From positions 55,259,947 through 55,323,946 of the forward strand of contig CM047806.1 in assembly GCA_026214975.1 (NCBI GenBank): a DNA stretch of 64,000 nt, in the 5' to 3' direction. Under the pieces are notes generated by a model that did no database searches, had not been told where the DNA came from, and saw nothing but the letters and a program-made list of their open reading frames with translations. Position 1 is the stretch's first letter. Each line of letters opens with the position of its first letter. This DNA comes from Gentiana macrophylla. Its lineage: Eukaryota; Streptophyta; Magnoliopsida; Gentianales; Gentianaceae. Position numbers and translations under genes: made by a program. Shown here in pieces: positions 35,959 through 47,713 of the stretch.

Positions 35959-36735
35959 GACTCTTCTAGGGGTGGTAAAAATCCCGCTTATCCCGACCCG
36001 ACCCGAATCCCGGACCGACCCCGACCCCGATTTTTCCCCGACCCGAAATCTTCCCGACCCGAAAATTCGGGATTTTGCCCGACCCGAAACAATGCGGGAT
36101 TGGGATCGGGTATGAAACCCGAATCCCGTCGGGTACCCGATCCCGACCCGAATTCTATTATATATGATATATATTTCTAAAAACCCTAATGACTCCTCAA
36201 TTCCCATTCTCATTTTCACCTTTTCTCTGTGGCGGCTTGTAGTTCAGACTTCAAAGAAAGAAGATCGGCTCGTGCGTTCAACTCTTCTACCCAGCAAAAT
36301 TGGTACGAAAGTAGCCTTTCCAATATGTTTTTCCCTTCGTTTCTCCTCTTCCTGACTTTCCTGTTCCTGTCGTGTTTTCTAATCTTTTGTGTTTTGTGGT
36401 TTGGGCATAAAGCTAGGCTTTCATTTGGTGTTGATTTTCCTTTTGTTTTAGGGGTTCAATTTCTTCTTCTTCTTGTTGTGCTTAATCAGATTGAATAGGA
36501 ACTCGACAATATGCACACCAATTGAATAGGAACTCGACAATTCTTCCTGTTCCTGTCGTGTTTTAGGGGTTCAATTTGGTTTTCTCCCTTGAAATTTCAT
36601 GATTTTCGAACATTACTAGTTGGCTGAACTTAAACACTTGAGCTCAAATGATTCAAACATGGGTCATTGTGCTTTGTACACATTTGAATTTCAACTTTTT
36701 AATCTTTACACATTTTTTCTATTGTTGTGAATTAG

Positions 36736-38694
36736 GTGAACATGGCCATGGATGGTGCTAGCATCGGTGATAATTTTCCTTCCGTCACTCAACCGCCGAC
36801 ACACCACCTCCAACCATTACTAGCTAAGAAGGTTGTAAAAGAAACGATAAGGTCGTTTCGTTGTTGTCGCTTGCAATTATTGCGGCAGAGAAGTTCTAGC
36901 CCATCCCAAAACCATGGGAATAATGGTATTGCAGTGTCATGTCTTTGAAATGCTCAAAGAATCCTTATAATTCGGTAATTTGGTTCTTCTCAACCAACTA
37001 TTGATTCTTCCCAGTAATCCATCGGGTATCCACGTATTTAGCCAAAAAAACTTGAAGAAAGAATCGTAGAATTTGTTATTAAGGATGAGCCTCAAAGTTG
37101 TGGAAAAAGAAGGGTTTATATTCTTTGGAATGAACCTCGATTTAAGATTCAACGTAAGAAAAGTTGCATTAGGTGTATGGGATTTATTTTCAAGGGAGAC
37201 AACTAAGATAAAAAAGGTAATTTCTGGTCAGAGGGTAAGTATCACCACCGATACTTGGACATCGAGCCTGAATATCAATTATATGGTGATCACCGCACAT
37301 TTCTTGGACAATGACTGGAAGATGCATAAGAGGATAATCAATTTCACTAAGATCACATCCCACAAAGGAGATGACATCGGCAAAGTTTTGGAAACATGTT
37401 TGAGCAATTGGGGGATTGATAAAGTTTTCACTATCACAGTCGATAATGCTAGCACAAATGATAAAGCGGTAGAGTATATGGCGAAGAGGCTAAAGGAATT
37501 GGGCACCCTATTACTTGATGGTAAGTATTTACATTTGAGATGTTGTTGCCATGTTATAAATTTGATTGTGAAAAGTGGGCTGAAATTTCTTGATGAGTCG
37601 GTTGAGTCCATTCGAAATTGTGTGAAATATATTCACTCTTCCGAGGCGAGGTTGGACAAATTCAGGTGGAGTATGCTATTTTGTTGAAAATGGATAAAAT
37701 GTCAACTGTTCCAATGGATGTTCTACAAGGTGGAATGCAACATATACAATGCTTTCTGTTGCATCCAAGTTTAAGAAAGTATTTGGTAGGATGGAAGAGA
37801 ATGTGAATTTTCTTGAATATTTTGAAGAGCTTGTTGTTGTAGGTCAAGTGAGGAGAAAGAGGTAGGGCCTCTATTGAAAATGATTGGGTGAGCGAAGTCT
37901 TCATGAATTTTCTCAAGAGGTTTTCACGAATCAACGTTGCGTCTTAGTGCTAGCAAAACATCGACGTCACCCCTTGATTTGGCGAGAAATAGTTGCAATA
38001 AAATTGCTTATTGATGGTACAATGGATGACATTCTGAGATCCTTTGTTGCAAGAAGTTGCTAAGAAAATGGATGATAAGTTCAATAAGTATTACGGTGAT
38101 CTTGATAAGGTGAACAAACTAATGTTCATATGTAACATTCTAGACCCGCGTTTTAAGCTTCAAGTGATTGAATTCAATTTGAAGGATATGAAATGGAATA
38201 CTTATAGAATAACAACATTCTTGGATGGTATAAAGCATTGCCTCTATGAGTTGTATGAAGAATATAAAGGGAATTCTTCTTTGGAGCCCGTACGAAGGTG
38301 TGACAACATGGATGAAGACAGTGAGTGGTTGGAACCTTTTAAGGATGACCCCTTTACAATGAAATACCTTTTGACGGTGAATAAACATAGAAAAAATGAA
38401 AATCAAGCAGAAATAGCCAATGAAATGGATAAGTACTTTCAAGATCCTTTTGTGAAACTTTGCTCAACCTTCGATATTTTGGAGTGGTGGAAAGTGAATG
38501 CATCCATATTTCCAATTCTTTCAAAAATTGCTAAGGATGTTTTTGCAATTCCTTCATCTACTGTTGCTAGTGAGAATGCTTTTAGCCTTGGAAGGAGAGT
38601 TGTGGATCCATTTAGAGCATCATTGCATCCCAACATGGTGGAGGCACTTGTGTGTACTAGTGATTGGTTAGGCGGATGCCTTCAACTTATCTGA
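36736..38694 (+). pseudogene. hAT transposase (BED zinc finger, RICESLEEPER-like), broken
   Basis: Such transposases excise and reinsert the element. The N-terminus (ATG near 36748) leads to a BED-type finger visible only in a shifted frame near 36860-36940 (A-C-N-Y-C-G-R...Q-C-H). The core at 37073-37680 has S-I-T-T-D-T-W-T-S and F-T-I-T-V-D-N-A-S, two expected catalytic aspartates, and L-R-C-C-C-H-V-I-N-L-I-V. Frames break near 36860, 37080 and several times in 37670-38040. The last open part (38044-38694) has L-D-P-R-F-K and the C-terminal dimerisation region (V-A-S-E-N-A-F-S). It is non-functional as read. Confidence 0.85.
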
Positions 38695-40015
38695 GGAACC
38701 CGCGAGAAGATGCAATCAATTTTTATAAGGAATGCGAAAATATCACAGGTAAGTCACTATTTATATTTGTTGAATCATATTTTTGTTATTCGATTTAACA
38801 TCAGTGAAATCCTTCTCTCGATTCTATTTGTGTTTTGTTGGTTGATTTTGTGGTTGATCACATCTCTAAGTGCGGAACCTTTTTGTGCATAAAATCTGCT
38901 GTGTGATATCCTTGGTTGATCCATTTTGGTTGAGTCCAAGCTAATAAATCTGTTGAACTTTTCTTTGCATATTTTGTGCCTTAGCAACACAGTTTGCATC
39001 ATCTTTTGTGCATACAATACATCCCGAATCGCTTATACTTTTGGTGAATCTAAGCAAATCCTTGACCTTGATGATCCGATCCTGTGCACTCGGTGAAATT
39101 ACGTTTCGTTGTGTATTGATTTGGTTTATTTCTTGTATTTAATCAAAGTGTGAATTCTGTAGAAATCTTGTGAGTTGAAGGTTTGACCTTGGTGTGTGCT
39201 ATGGTTTTTCACCTTGTAGCAATTAACAAAAGAATGAAAGGTCGCTATTTAATGGAGTTCTTTGCAAGTTTCTTGATTTGTTCAAGTTTGTTATATAAGT
39301 AAGCTAATTGTGTATATGTGGGTGGATATCTTGCATATCTTTCGAAGCATTTGTTTTGATCTTAAAGTTTGTAACTCGTATTCATCTGAGGAATGACATG
39401 AGATGCTCGTCATTCATTTTGTGGATTTATGTTTTTATTATTTGCATTTCTATCTCGTAACAAGCGTTTGTTTTTATATCATTATAGTGGAATAAGTATC
39501 ATTATAGTAGGTTTATTTCTCATTGAAAGTTGCAATTTACGATTGAATGTTCTTGCCACATTATATAATCACACTATGATAATGCTTACATGATTTCAAT
39601 TATTTATAGGTACCATTATAAACCCATGAAATCGATGCATCTTTCAAACATGTAAGCCGGAGTTTGGGCGATTGAGTTTCTACTTTCTACACCACATTTG
39701 GAGTTGTAGGCGTGCACGTAACTCAAGAAGATTGTTGATCAAACTCTTGTGGTTGACTTTGAATTATTATTATTGTAATTTCGTTTTGATTATGGTGTAT
39801 GAACTATGAACTATAACATGTTGTTTTGACTTTTGATTATGGTGTATGAAGTGTATGAAGTATGAAGTATGAAGTATGAACTATTGTTTTAGTTATGGTG
39901 TATGGCAATGACATTGTATGAACTATTGTTTTAGTTATGGTGTATGGCTATGAACTATGATCAAATAATTGTTGTTATTTTTTTTATTTAAACATGAATA
40001 TTTTTTAAGATCAAA
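38695..40015. other. 3' part of the hAT element, no gene
   Basis: AT-rich sequence downstream of the transposase. Repeats of tatgaa-ctatgaa and gttatggtgtatg at 39793-39960 look like local slippage duplications. Confidence 0.5.
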
Positions 40016-40198
40016 TATTCGGGAAGTTCATTCCCGATCCGACGGGATCCCAAATATTCGGGATCCCGATTGTCGGGATCCCGATTTTATCGGGTACGGG
40101 CTCGGGGAAGAAAAATAGAATCCCGAATTTTGTCGGGTCGGGGTCGGGTATGAGGGTTACGGGTCGGGTCCCGACCCGATGCCACCCCTAGACTCTTC

Positions 40199-40620
40199 TA
40201 CGTCCTTGAGCAAATTTGGCCAATAGAATAGAGATGAAACCATTTTATAACATACTTGTATGCCACAATGACCTCCTATAGGGGAGTCATGAAGTTGTTG
40301 CAGTATATTTTGTCTTTTGTCTGATTCCCCATTACTTCCCACACATATTATGTTCTTGTATGTAAGTACCCCTTGCTGTATATTATAGCCCCATTCACTA
40401 ACAACTCTTGGATTTTGTCTTTTGACCAATGATCCTGCTCATAACTATCCACCACATCTTGAAGCCACATAGGAGAACTGATAGTTATTGATGCTATATG
40501 CTCAGATAATTGAGGCTGTCTATATAAAGCATCAACAACCACATTATCTCTTCCCTTCTTGTACTCAATTTGAATTCAACCCATCAACTTAGAAACTCCT
40601 TTTTGTCGAAGACTGTGTTG
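40199..40620 (-). pseudogene. Chromovirus RNase H end and integrase HH half
   Basis: On the reverse strand the end of RNase H shows a short basic phrase, then Y-K-K-G-R-D-N-V-V-V-D-A-L-Y-R (family form V-A-D-A-L-S-R). After about 70 codons the integrase finger begins with L-H-D-S-P-I-G-G-H-C-G and F-Y-W-P-N-L. Frames break near 40350 and 40560. The hAT insertion follows. Confidence 0.75.
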
Positions 40621-41616
40621 AGTATTTTGTGTTGGTGTTTATGTTGGTTAATTTTCAAATATAACATCCCTCGTTTAAAGCTTTTATATAAATATTTTTA
40701 TAAGTATTTTAGTGACTTAAATTATATTTAACATCTGATAATATATGTTGTTTTGCGACTTATATTAACTTGCTTATATAGTTATCTATCAGTAACATAG
40801 CCATGAAGTTATCTTGAGTTAAAATATGGCATTATGCTTGTTTTGTGTTTGCAGAAATTATGTAACACTTATTATTGTAATAACTATATAATTATTTCAT
40901 TAACATTGTTTTACATTTTTAAGTGGCATGTTGCACAAATTGTTCGGCCTAGTATTCAAGCCCAACTTTCGGCCCTTTATCCTTTTTATCCAATATTCCT
41001 AAAACACACACAACCTAATTCTCCTTACCCTAATTGTTCATCCTCTTCTCCCTCAACGCAGCCAAACTCCCAGAACCTTCTACTCACTCTCACAGTCTTA
41101 ACTTCTGCTCCATGAATCACTCTTTGAGAATCATATTGGATCTTTATTTGGAAACCTAAATCCCGTCGATGATTCTGATTCTGATTCAAAATCTCCTAAA
41201 AAATCCCATCTTTCCTTTTCCTATGATGGTTAAAGAATCCGTTACAATCTTAACCGGATTCGAGCCCTTCTCTCTTCAATCGTTCAAATTGCGGAAATCC
41301 CGTCTTTCACCTTTCTCAGTTATGGCATGCAACCGATGTCTCAATCTCCGGAAGGCAATAAAACGAGTCAAAGGCGGAAGGTCGATTTCAAAGACCGAAT
41401 CTTGAGTTATGATGTCGATGATGTTTAATGTAGGTCAATGATGTCGATATTCAACGATCTGCAGCAAATCCGAGTTGATACGATACATCGCGGAAAAATC
41501 CGGCCATCAACTCGAAACTCCCGTTGCTTATACAGGGAAGTTTCTTCTTTTTATTTATTCTTGTTTTATACGCATAAATTTGTATTATATGACTCTCTGC
41601 ATATCTATTAAATCGC

Positions 41617-41671
<55 letters not shown>

Positions 41672-41697
41672 GGGGGTTTAGTTAACATTATAAGAAG
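40621..41697 (+). other. Non-repeat-looking stretch; possible decayed host exon near 41110-41525
   Basis: Flanked by the two nests. Base composition rises in GC from about 40950. From 41111 one frame stays open with one TAA for about 105 codons (S-L-F-G-N-L-N-P-V-D-D-S-D-S-D-S, then K-T-S-Q-R-R-K-V-D-F-K-D-R). Another near 41475 reads I-R-Y-I-A-E-K-S-G-H-Q-L-E-T-P. I do not recognise the family. A (TAA)n run at 41618-41671 follows. It may be a host pseudogene or captured fragment. Confidence 0.25.
41618..41671. repeat. (TAA)n microsatellite
   Basis: About 18 units, 26 bp before the target duplication of the Tat element. Confidence 0.95.
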
Positions 41698-41702
41698 CCT
41701 CT

Positions 41703-42231
41703 TGACGATACGGGATTTCACCCCTCCGCGTGGAATAATCTGATTGGTCCAGCTGGCGTGTGGAAAAGTCTACGCTGATGACCCACATCGGATCGAATGC
41801 TATGCATACCAGTGAAGACCGCAATGACAGGCAGATTGTGCGAGTGTCCCACCTCGATCACCCATGTCGGTATACCTCGAGTCGATGCCAAGACTTCCAG
41901 TTCAGACACTCAGGCCCGCCGCCCAGCAGGTTACTTGGGCAGGAGGGCAAGGCCCATTTAAGGGTATTTATGTCAATAGATCTAACCATACAAACTTAGA
42001 GGCGGAAGAAGGACATGTGCCTATAAATACATCATTCCAGGAACTACGTAAGGCTTGATTCCTGGACATTAGACAGGATACATAGGCAATCCAAGATACA
42101 TTCTTGGACTCAGCCATAAAACACCAAAAACACCATCTTTTACACGATTCTGACCGTTCGATTCCTTTACAGCTAATCTTTAGATTACACGTGACCCAGA
42201 ATTATCGGTGTTGCATTATTCAGCATCATCA
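41703..42231 (+). mobile_element. Tat 5' LTR
   Basis: 529 bp with a TATA box ctataaatac at 42021-42030. It is followed by ATTGGCGCTAGAAGGAGGG, a primer-binding site of the TGGCGC type common in Tat elements. The 63-78-residue frames in each LTR are not genes. Confidence 0.9.
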
Positions 42232-42250
42232 ATTGGCGCTAGAAGGAGGG
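42232..42250 (+). other. Primer-binding site of the Tat element
   Basis: attggcgctagaaggaggg directly follows the LTR end CATCATCA. The exact tRNA cannot be named with certainty from sequence alone. Confidence 0.6.
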
Positions 42251-42281
42251 CCTTCTACTGGTGAGTTGGAAAGTTATCGCA

Positions 42282-43909
42282 ATGGCTCCAGCAGCAAGAA
42301 AGAAACCGATGAGTAGTAAGAATCCACAGATCGAAGAACACACAGATATTGATCCCCTGGGGGTCCAAGTCCAAGAAGTACCCACCAAATCTGTACCTGT
42401 AGTTGCAGAGCAATCGAGACCTCCACTTCCACCGCAGTTACAGGACATGGCGGACCACTTGGCGTCTTTAGATGAAGACGCCCTGAAAAGAGTGGTGGCG
42501 TCGGCATTCATAGGTAAGGGAATTTGTAATGCCCCAGACGGACTCCCGTAAGACCCACTAGGTCGAAAGGAGCATGAGAATGCCAGAGGAAAGAGGCCAG
42601 TGAATCCTCGAGAGGAGCATGAGGATGAAGTGGAAATCAAGATAACCGAGCGCGCGAGAAAATGAAAAAGCAAAGAAGAAGTCGAAGAGAGCATCCGAAA
42701 CGAGTTCAACCGTATCGTAGGTAAAGAGCCGATGACAGAATGGCTCGAGTCACCTTTTAGCCCAGAAATCGAGATATATACGATGCCAGAGTCGTTTAAG
42801 CCACCGAAAATGGAACCCTACGATGGAACCACAGACCCGGAGGATCATTTGTACCGATACATATAATTGATGAGGTTGAGAAACGCAAACGATGCCATGA
42901 AGTGTCGTGCCTTCGACACGTTGCTCACAGGTCGAGCTCGAGAGTGGTTCCACAAATTGCGTCCCGGGTCGATCTCAAGTTTTTTACAGTTAGGCCAGAA
43001 ATTTCGAGATGCCTTCATTGGAAAAAAGAAATTCCATCTCAGTGCCACCCACCTCATGAATATCAAGCAAGAGAAAGGGGAGTCGACCATTGATTTTATG
43101 AGGCGTTTCAACCTCGAGGCCATGAAAGTGCATAACGCCAGCGATGCGCTGCAGGTTAATGCCTTTGTTGGAGGTCTGCGTAATATGAAACTGTACGACA
43201 AGCTCTCCAAGAAGATGCCAAATGATATGGACGAATGTGTAAACATAGTTCATAAGTTCTACCAAGGTGAAGAGGCAATGCGTCTGCACACCATTTCACT
43301 TGGCCTTAATTCAAGGAATGACACCGAGGCCAGTCCAAGGGACAGCCAAAGGGTCGAAATGATGATGGGAAATCCAACGTGTTTGATCGATTAACAGCTC
43401 CAATCACAGATCGTCTCGGGAAGAAAGGGAATCTGAAAGAGCGTGATTTTATCCTTCTGAACCGATCACGTGGAGAAGTGCTGGCTATTATGATTAAGAA
43501 GAATATCGCTCGAACACCCAAGCCAATGTCCAAGGACCCTGAGAAGAGAAAGAATACCCACAAGTATTGTGATTATCACAGGGATGTGGGGCATGACACA
43601 GAGGAATGTTTTGATTTGAAAAGAGATATCGATGCCTGTATCCAAGAGGGTCGATTGGATGAAGTGATCGACAGATCGGAAAAGGACGAACCCAAAGGTC
43701 GTCGTGAGTATAAAAGAAAGAGTTATAATGGGAAGAAGGATCGATCGCCGCGTCGAGACAATCAGAGGCGACGGGATAGATCAACTGAGCCGACCTACAG
43801 GGATAACCGACGGGATGATCGTCGGGAAGATTTGAATCGAGACCCTCACGGGGATAACCGCGTCGGATACGACGTCAACACAATTGTAGCAGAGCATGGA
43901 TCTGATTGA
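42282..43909 (+). pseudogene. Tat gag, broken
   Basis: Gag forms the virus-like particle. From ATG 42282 one frame runs with in-frame stops at 42549-42551, 42663-42665 and 42864-42866. The Retrotrans_gag core (about 42770-43290) shows P-Y-D-G-T-T-D-P-E-D-H, A-R-E-W-F-H-K-L, S-I-S-S-F-L-Q-L-G-Q-K-F and K-Q-E-K-G-E-S. After a frameshift near 43350-43380 comes a zinc-knuckle-like C-D-Y-H-R-D-V-G-H-D-T-E-E-C and a very basic, arginine-rich tail. A TGA (43907-43909) separates it from the protease in the same frame. Confidence 0.85.
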
Positions 43910-44590
43910 TCTAGGTCGAGTCGACAGTCTTCGGACCGATCGAGAGAGTCGAAGAAATTGAGGTTCACAACGGAAGTGGGTTATGGACCCAAGAATGATA
44001 TCCCGAGTTCGCACAACCATAGCGAAGGGTTGGTAATAGAAGTGGTAATAAGTCGAGGTCGGGTGAAGAGAGTCTGTGTCGACAGTGGAAGCACCGTTAA
44101 AATCCTTTATTACTCGGCCTTCAAAGCCATGAGGTTGAAAGATGAAGATATTGTGCCATTATCCACCCCTCTATTTGGATTCACAGGACAAGCTATTCAC
44201 CCTGTTGGGTCGATCAATTTATTGACAACAGTCGGAGACGGAGAAAAAGACCGGACCATGGAGATGACCTATGTCGTAGTAAAGGCCCCATCGGGGTATA
44301 ACGCGATATTAGGCCGACCAGCTTTATACGATCTCAGAGCCATCATCTCGACATTCCACAACAGCATGAAGTTCCCCACCTGGTATGGAACCTATGAGGT
44401 AAAAGGAGACATCGAGGTGGCCAGGAGTTGTAGCTTGGTCACAATCAAAGGGAAGGGAGTTGGACAGGTGTTGGTTGAAGAATTGATACCGGAAGAAGAG
44501 GAGGATCGAAGTTGGGTCTCTGTCGACCCGGCTGAAAGAGGTCCGTGGTCGGAAGGAAGAGGAGGGCCAAGGGGTCCAGATCGGGAAGTG
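43910..44590 (+). pseudogene. Tat aspartic protease
   Basis: Cleaves the polyprotein. The frame continues from gag; C-V-D-S-G-S-T holds the active-site aspartate, and I-L-G-R-P-A-L-Y is the conserved flap-side motif of this family. The frame is open to about 44590, where a frameshift leads into reverse transcriptase. Confidence 0.85.
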
Positions 44591-44591
44591 G

Positions 44592-46019
44592 TTGTCACAC
44601 CCCGACATGAAAGCCTTGGTCGACCTACTGGTCGAGTATCGAGACGTCTTTGCATGGAAAGCAGACGACATGCCAGGCATATCGGCAGATATTGCGATGC
44701 ATCAACTCAATGTCGATCCAAAAAAGAAGCCAATACGGCAAAAGAAGATGAACCTTGCTCCTGAGAGGAAGAAGGCGGTAAGGAAAGAGGTTGACAAGTT
44801 GCAGATAGCTGGGATCGTCAAAGAAGTGTTTTACCCAGATTGGTTAGCCAACCCTGTGTTAGTTAAAAAGCCAGATGGAAGCTGGCGAATGTGCGTAGAT
44901 TTTACAGATCTCAACAAAGCATGCCCCAAGGATTCGTATCCCCTCCCGAAGATCGATCAATTAGTTGACTCGACTCTGGGCTTCGAGGTGTTTGGTTTTC
45001 TCGATGCGTATAGAGGATACTACCAAATATTCATGGACCCTCGTGACTCGGAGAAAACCGCATTCATAACAGAGTTTGGAACGTTTTGTTTTGTGACAAT
45101 GCCATTTGGCTTGAAAAACGCAGGGGCCACCTATCAGCGGACAGTCAACAAAATTTTCAAAGGACTGATAGGTCGGAACATGGAGGTTTATGTGGACGAT
45201 TTGTTGATCAAGAGCAAGTCCATGGGACAGTTTATTGACGATGTCAGAGAGGTTTTCGAGGTGCTGCGGGCCGCAAAAATGAAGCTCAACCCGAAGAAGT
45301 GCACTTTCGGGGTTCGATCTGGAAAATTCTTAGCCTATATGATATCAAAGGATGGGATTCGCGCTAATCGAGATAAAATCGAGGCTCTGAAAAATATGCC
45401 CGCACCTCGTAACGTAAAGGAAGTTCAACGATTGACGGGTCGGATGGCTGCCCTCAATCGTTTCTTGTCGATATCAGCACAGAGGGCCCTACCCTTCTTC
45501 AGGATACTGAAGAAGGCAAGTCCATTCCAGTGGGATGAGAAATGTCAGAGAGCGTTCGATGACCTGAAAGAGTATTTATCTGATTTGCCGACCCTGTCCT
45601 CACCTCGAGAAGGAGAGAAACTCTTAGTTTATCTGGAAATCTGCAAGGAGGCGGTGAGCGCAGTGTTGGTTCGAGAGGGAGATCAAGGGCAGATTCCGAT
45701 TTATTTTGTAAGTAAGGCATTGCATGGAGCCGAAATCAGATATACACCTGCTGAAAAGTTGGCTTTGGGTCTGGTCCATGCATCAAGGAAATTGAAGCCG
45801 TATTTTCAAGCACACTCCATTGCTGTGGTCACTGACCAGCCTTTGAAACAAATTCTGACAAAGCCCGAGACATCGGGTCGGTTAGCAAAGTGGGTTGTCG
45901 AGCTAGCAGAGTATGATATCGAGTTTTTACCACGTACCGCCATCAAGGGTCAAGCTTTAGCAGACTTCCTAGCCGAAGGGTTATCGATTCAATTGGAGCA
46001 AGAAAAGCAGTCATCATAA
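44592..46019 (+). pseudogene. Tat reverse transcriptase and first RNase H
   Basis: Copies the element RNA to DNA. Motifs in order: W-R-M-C-V-D-F-T-D-L-N-K-A-C-P, M-P-F-G-L-K-N-A-G-A-T-Y-Q-R, the catalytic Y-V-D-D-L-L-I-K-S near 45190, then R-L-T-G-R-M-A-A-L-N-R-F. The linked RNase H has A-L-G-L-V-H-A-S-R-K-L and V-V-T-D-Q-P-L. Nearly 475 codons are uninterrupted. The closing TAA (46017-46019) is in frame with the following domain, so it is probably a nonsense mutation. Confidence 0.9.
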
Positions 46020-46420
46020 GAACAATGGACCATCCACGTCGATGGTGCCTCGAGTAAAGAAGGAGCTGGAGCTGTTTTGTTGCTGGTTAGCCCGAAAGGG
46101 GAAGAGTTCCCATACGCACTTCGATTCGAGTTCAAAGCCACGAACAACGAAGCTGAGTATGAGGCCATGATCACGGGTTTGAAGCTAGCATCGAAGTTGA
46201 GGGTCGAGAATCTTTTGGTATACAGCGACTCTCAGCTTGTGGTAAACCATATACGAGGTGAGTATGAGGCTAAGGAAGAATCAATGAAGAGTTATCTGAA
46301 AGTTGTTCAGGGGTTAATGTCGAAATTCAAAATAGTTCGCATCGAGCAGGTACCACGCAGCGAGAACAAGAGGGCCGACGCGTTGTCTAAACTCGCGTCG
46401 AATTTCAAATCAAAAAAGAA
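46020..46420 (+). pseudogene. Tat second (archaeal-type) RNase H
   Basis: Shows W-T-I-H-V-D-G-A-S-S, N-N-E-A-E-Y-E-A-M, Y-S-D-S-Q-L-V-V-N and R-A-D-A-L-S-K-L-A, the D-E-D-D set of a complete RNase HI-like domain. Tat elements are known for carrying this extra RNase H after the usual, degenerate one, which supports the lineage call. Same frame as pol, after one stop. Confidence 0.85.
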
Positions 46421-47713
46421 GGTTCTGGTGGAGATGTTGGCAGAGCGGAGTTACAATGAAGTCGATATGCAACCAGTGGTTCAAGGATCGACATGGATGG
46501 ACCCAATAGCTCTGTACTTGAAGGATGGAATTCTCCCGTCTAACAAGTCTCAAGCCAGAAAGATCCGGCTACAAGCCTCCAGGTATGCCCTATTCGACTA
46601 TGTCCTTTATCGAAAATCATTTGTAACGCCTTGGATGCGATGCGCATCGGAATATGAGGGGGCTTATCTACTTGAAGAAATACATCGAGGGGTTTGTGGT
46701 AACCATTGCGGAGCTCGAATGTTGGCAAGAAAATGTAAACTAGCAGGCTATTTTTGGCCTTCAATGCAAAAGGACGCCAACCGATTGGTGATGAGATGCA
46801 GGGCTTGCCAGGTGCATGATGTGGTAACACACCAACAGGAACAGGAGATGAATGCCATCGAATCGGTATGGCCGTTTGATGAATGGGGGGTCGATATAGT
46901 CGGACCACTACCTCGAGCTCCGGGTAATTTCAAGTATGTTGTGGTCGCGGTCGATTATTTCACAAAGTGGGTCGAAGCCAAAGCCCTTACCGACATCAGG
47001 GCTCAGACCATCAAAAAGTTTCTATGGGAGAATATTTTGTGCAGGTATGGAATTCCAAAGTATCTGATATCAGATAATGGGACTCAATTTCTAGATGACC
47101 GAGTGCAGGATTGGCTCAAGGAGTTTAAGATCGAACACCGAACCACATCAGTGGCCCGACCTCAGTCCAATGGTCAGGTCGAGCAGACTAACAGGCAGAT
47201 CAAGTTCGGTTTGCAAAAGCGACTAGAAGATGAAGGTCGGGATTGGGCAGCTCAGTTGCCAAGTATTCTATGGTCATATCGAACAGCACCCAACTCGGCC
47301 ACACAAGAAACTCCTTTGCCATGGCTTATGGGTGCGAAGCAGTGATACCTGCAGAGATCGGACTATCCTCACCTCGAGTTTTGGCATATAACGTTGAGAC
47401 GAATGCCAATAATCTGCTTCAAGAGAAGGATAATATCGAAGAAAAGAGAGAGGTTGCAGCATATCGAGTGGCCAATTATAAAAGAAAGATCTCACAATTT
47501 TATAACGCGAGGGTGAAGTACAAGTACTTCCAAGTGGGGGATCTCGTGCTGAGAAAGAATGAGGCCAGCAGACAGGACCCAATAGGCAAGCTCGAGCCGA
47601 ATTGGGAAGGTCCATATAAAATTCTGAAGGTGCATCCTAAAGGATCGTACCAGTTGGGTAGGTCGGATGGAAGCACGGTACCTCGAACTTGGCACGCCAC
47701 CAACCTGAGATAA
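46421..47713 (+). pseudogene. Tat integrase
   Basis: The H2C2 finger is visible as H-R-G-V-C-G-N-H and C-R-A-C-Q. The catalytic triad is W-G-V-D-I-V-G-P (D), I-S-D-N-G-T-Q-F (D) and S-N-G-Q-V-E-Q-T-N (E). A one-base frameshift near 47312 moves the C-terminal part (F-A-M-A-Y-G-C-E-A-V-I-P, then G-D-L-V-L-R and G-P-Y-K-I) into another frame ending at 47711-47713. Confidence 0.9.

Larger units (their letters stand above)
35959..40198. mobile_element. hAT transposon with its 8-bp target duplications
   Basis: The element proper is 35967-40190 (4224 bp) with GACTCTTC on both sides (35959-35966, 40191-40198). The short imperfect TIRs read TAGGGGTGGTAAAA at the left and, inverted, TAGGGGTGGCATCGG at the right. 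About 150 bp at each end are packed with CCCGACCCG / GGGTCGGG words. A degenerate transposase gene runs left to right. It sits inside the integrase zinc finger of the reverse-strand chromovirus. Confidence 0.9.
22703..40620 (-). mobile_element. Chromovirus (Ty3/gypsy) fragment, heavily interrupted
   Basis: Reading right to left on the reverse strand: end of RNase H (about 40620-40480), integrase zinc-binding HH half (about 40330-40200), hAT insertion, integrase CC half and catalytic core (35958-35467), chromodomain remnant (about 35110-34990), polypurine tract (gctaaggaagagagat, about 34914-34928), then the 3' LTR. That LTR is split by a copia element into 34816-34913 and 22703-22969. The gag, protease and reverse transcriptase region and the 5' LTR are missing; the element ends near 40620. 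Confidence 0.75.

Noticed and set aside
35926..36219. Arginine/glycine-rich frame on the reverse strand at the hAT left end
   Set aside because: It is a translation of the CCCGACCCG subterminal repeats.
41718..42058. Recurrent 63-79-residue frames, identical at 62683-63023
   Set aside because: They lie inside the two LTR copies of the Tat element; the repetition is that of the LTR.
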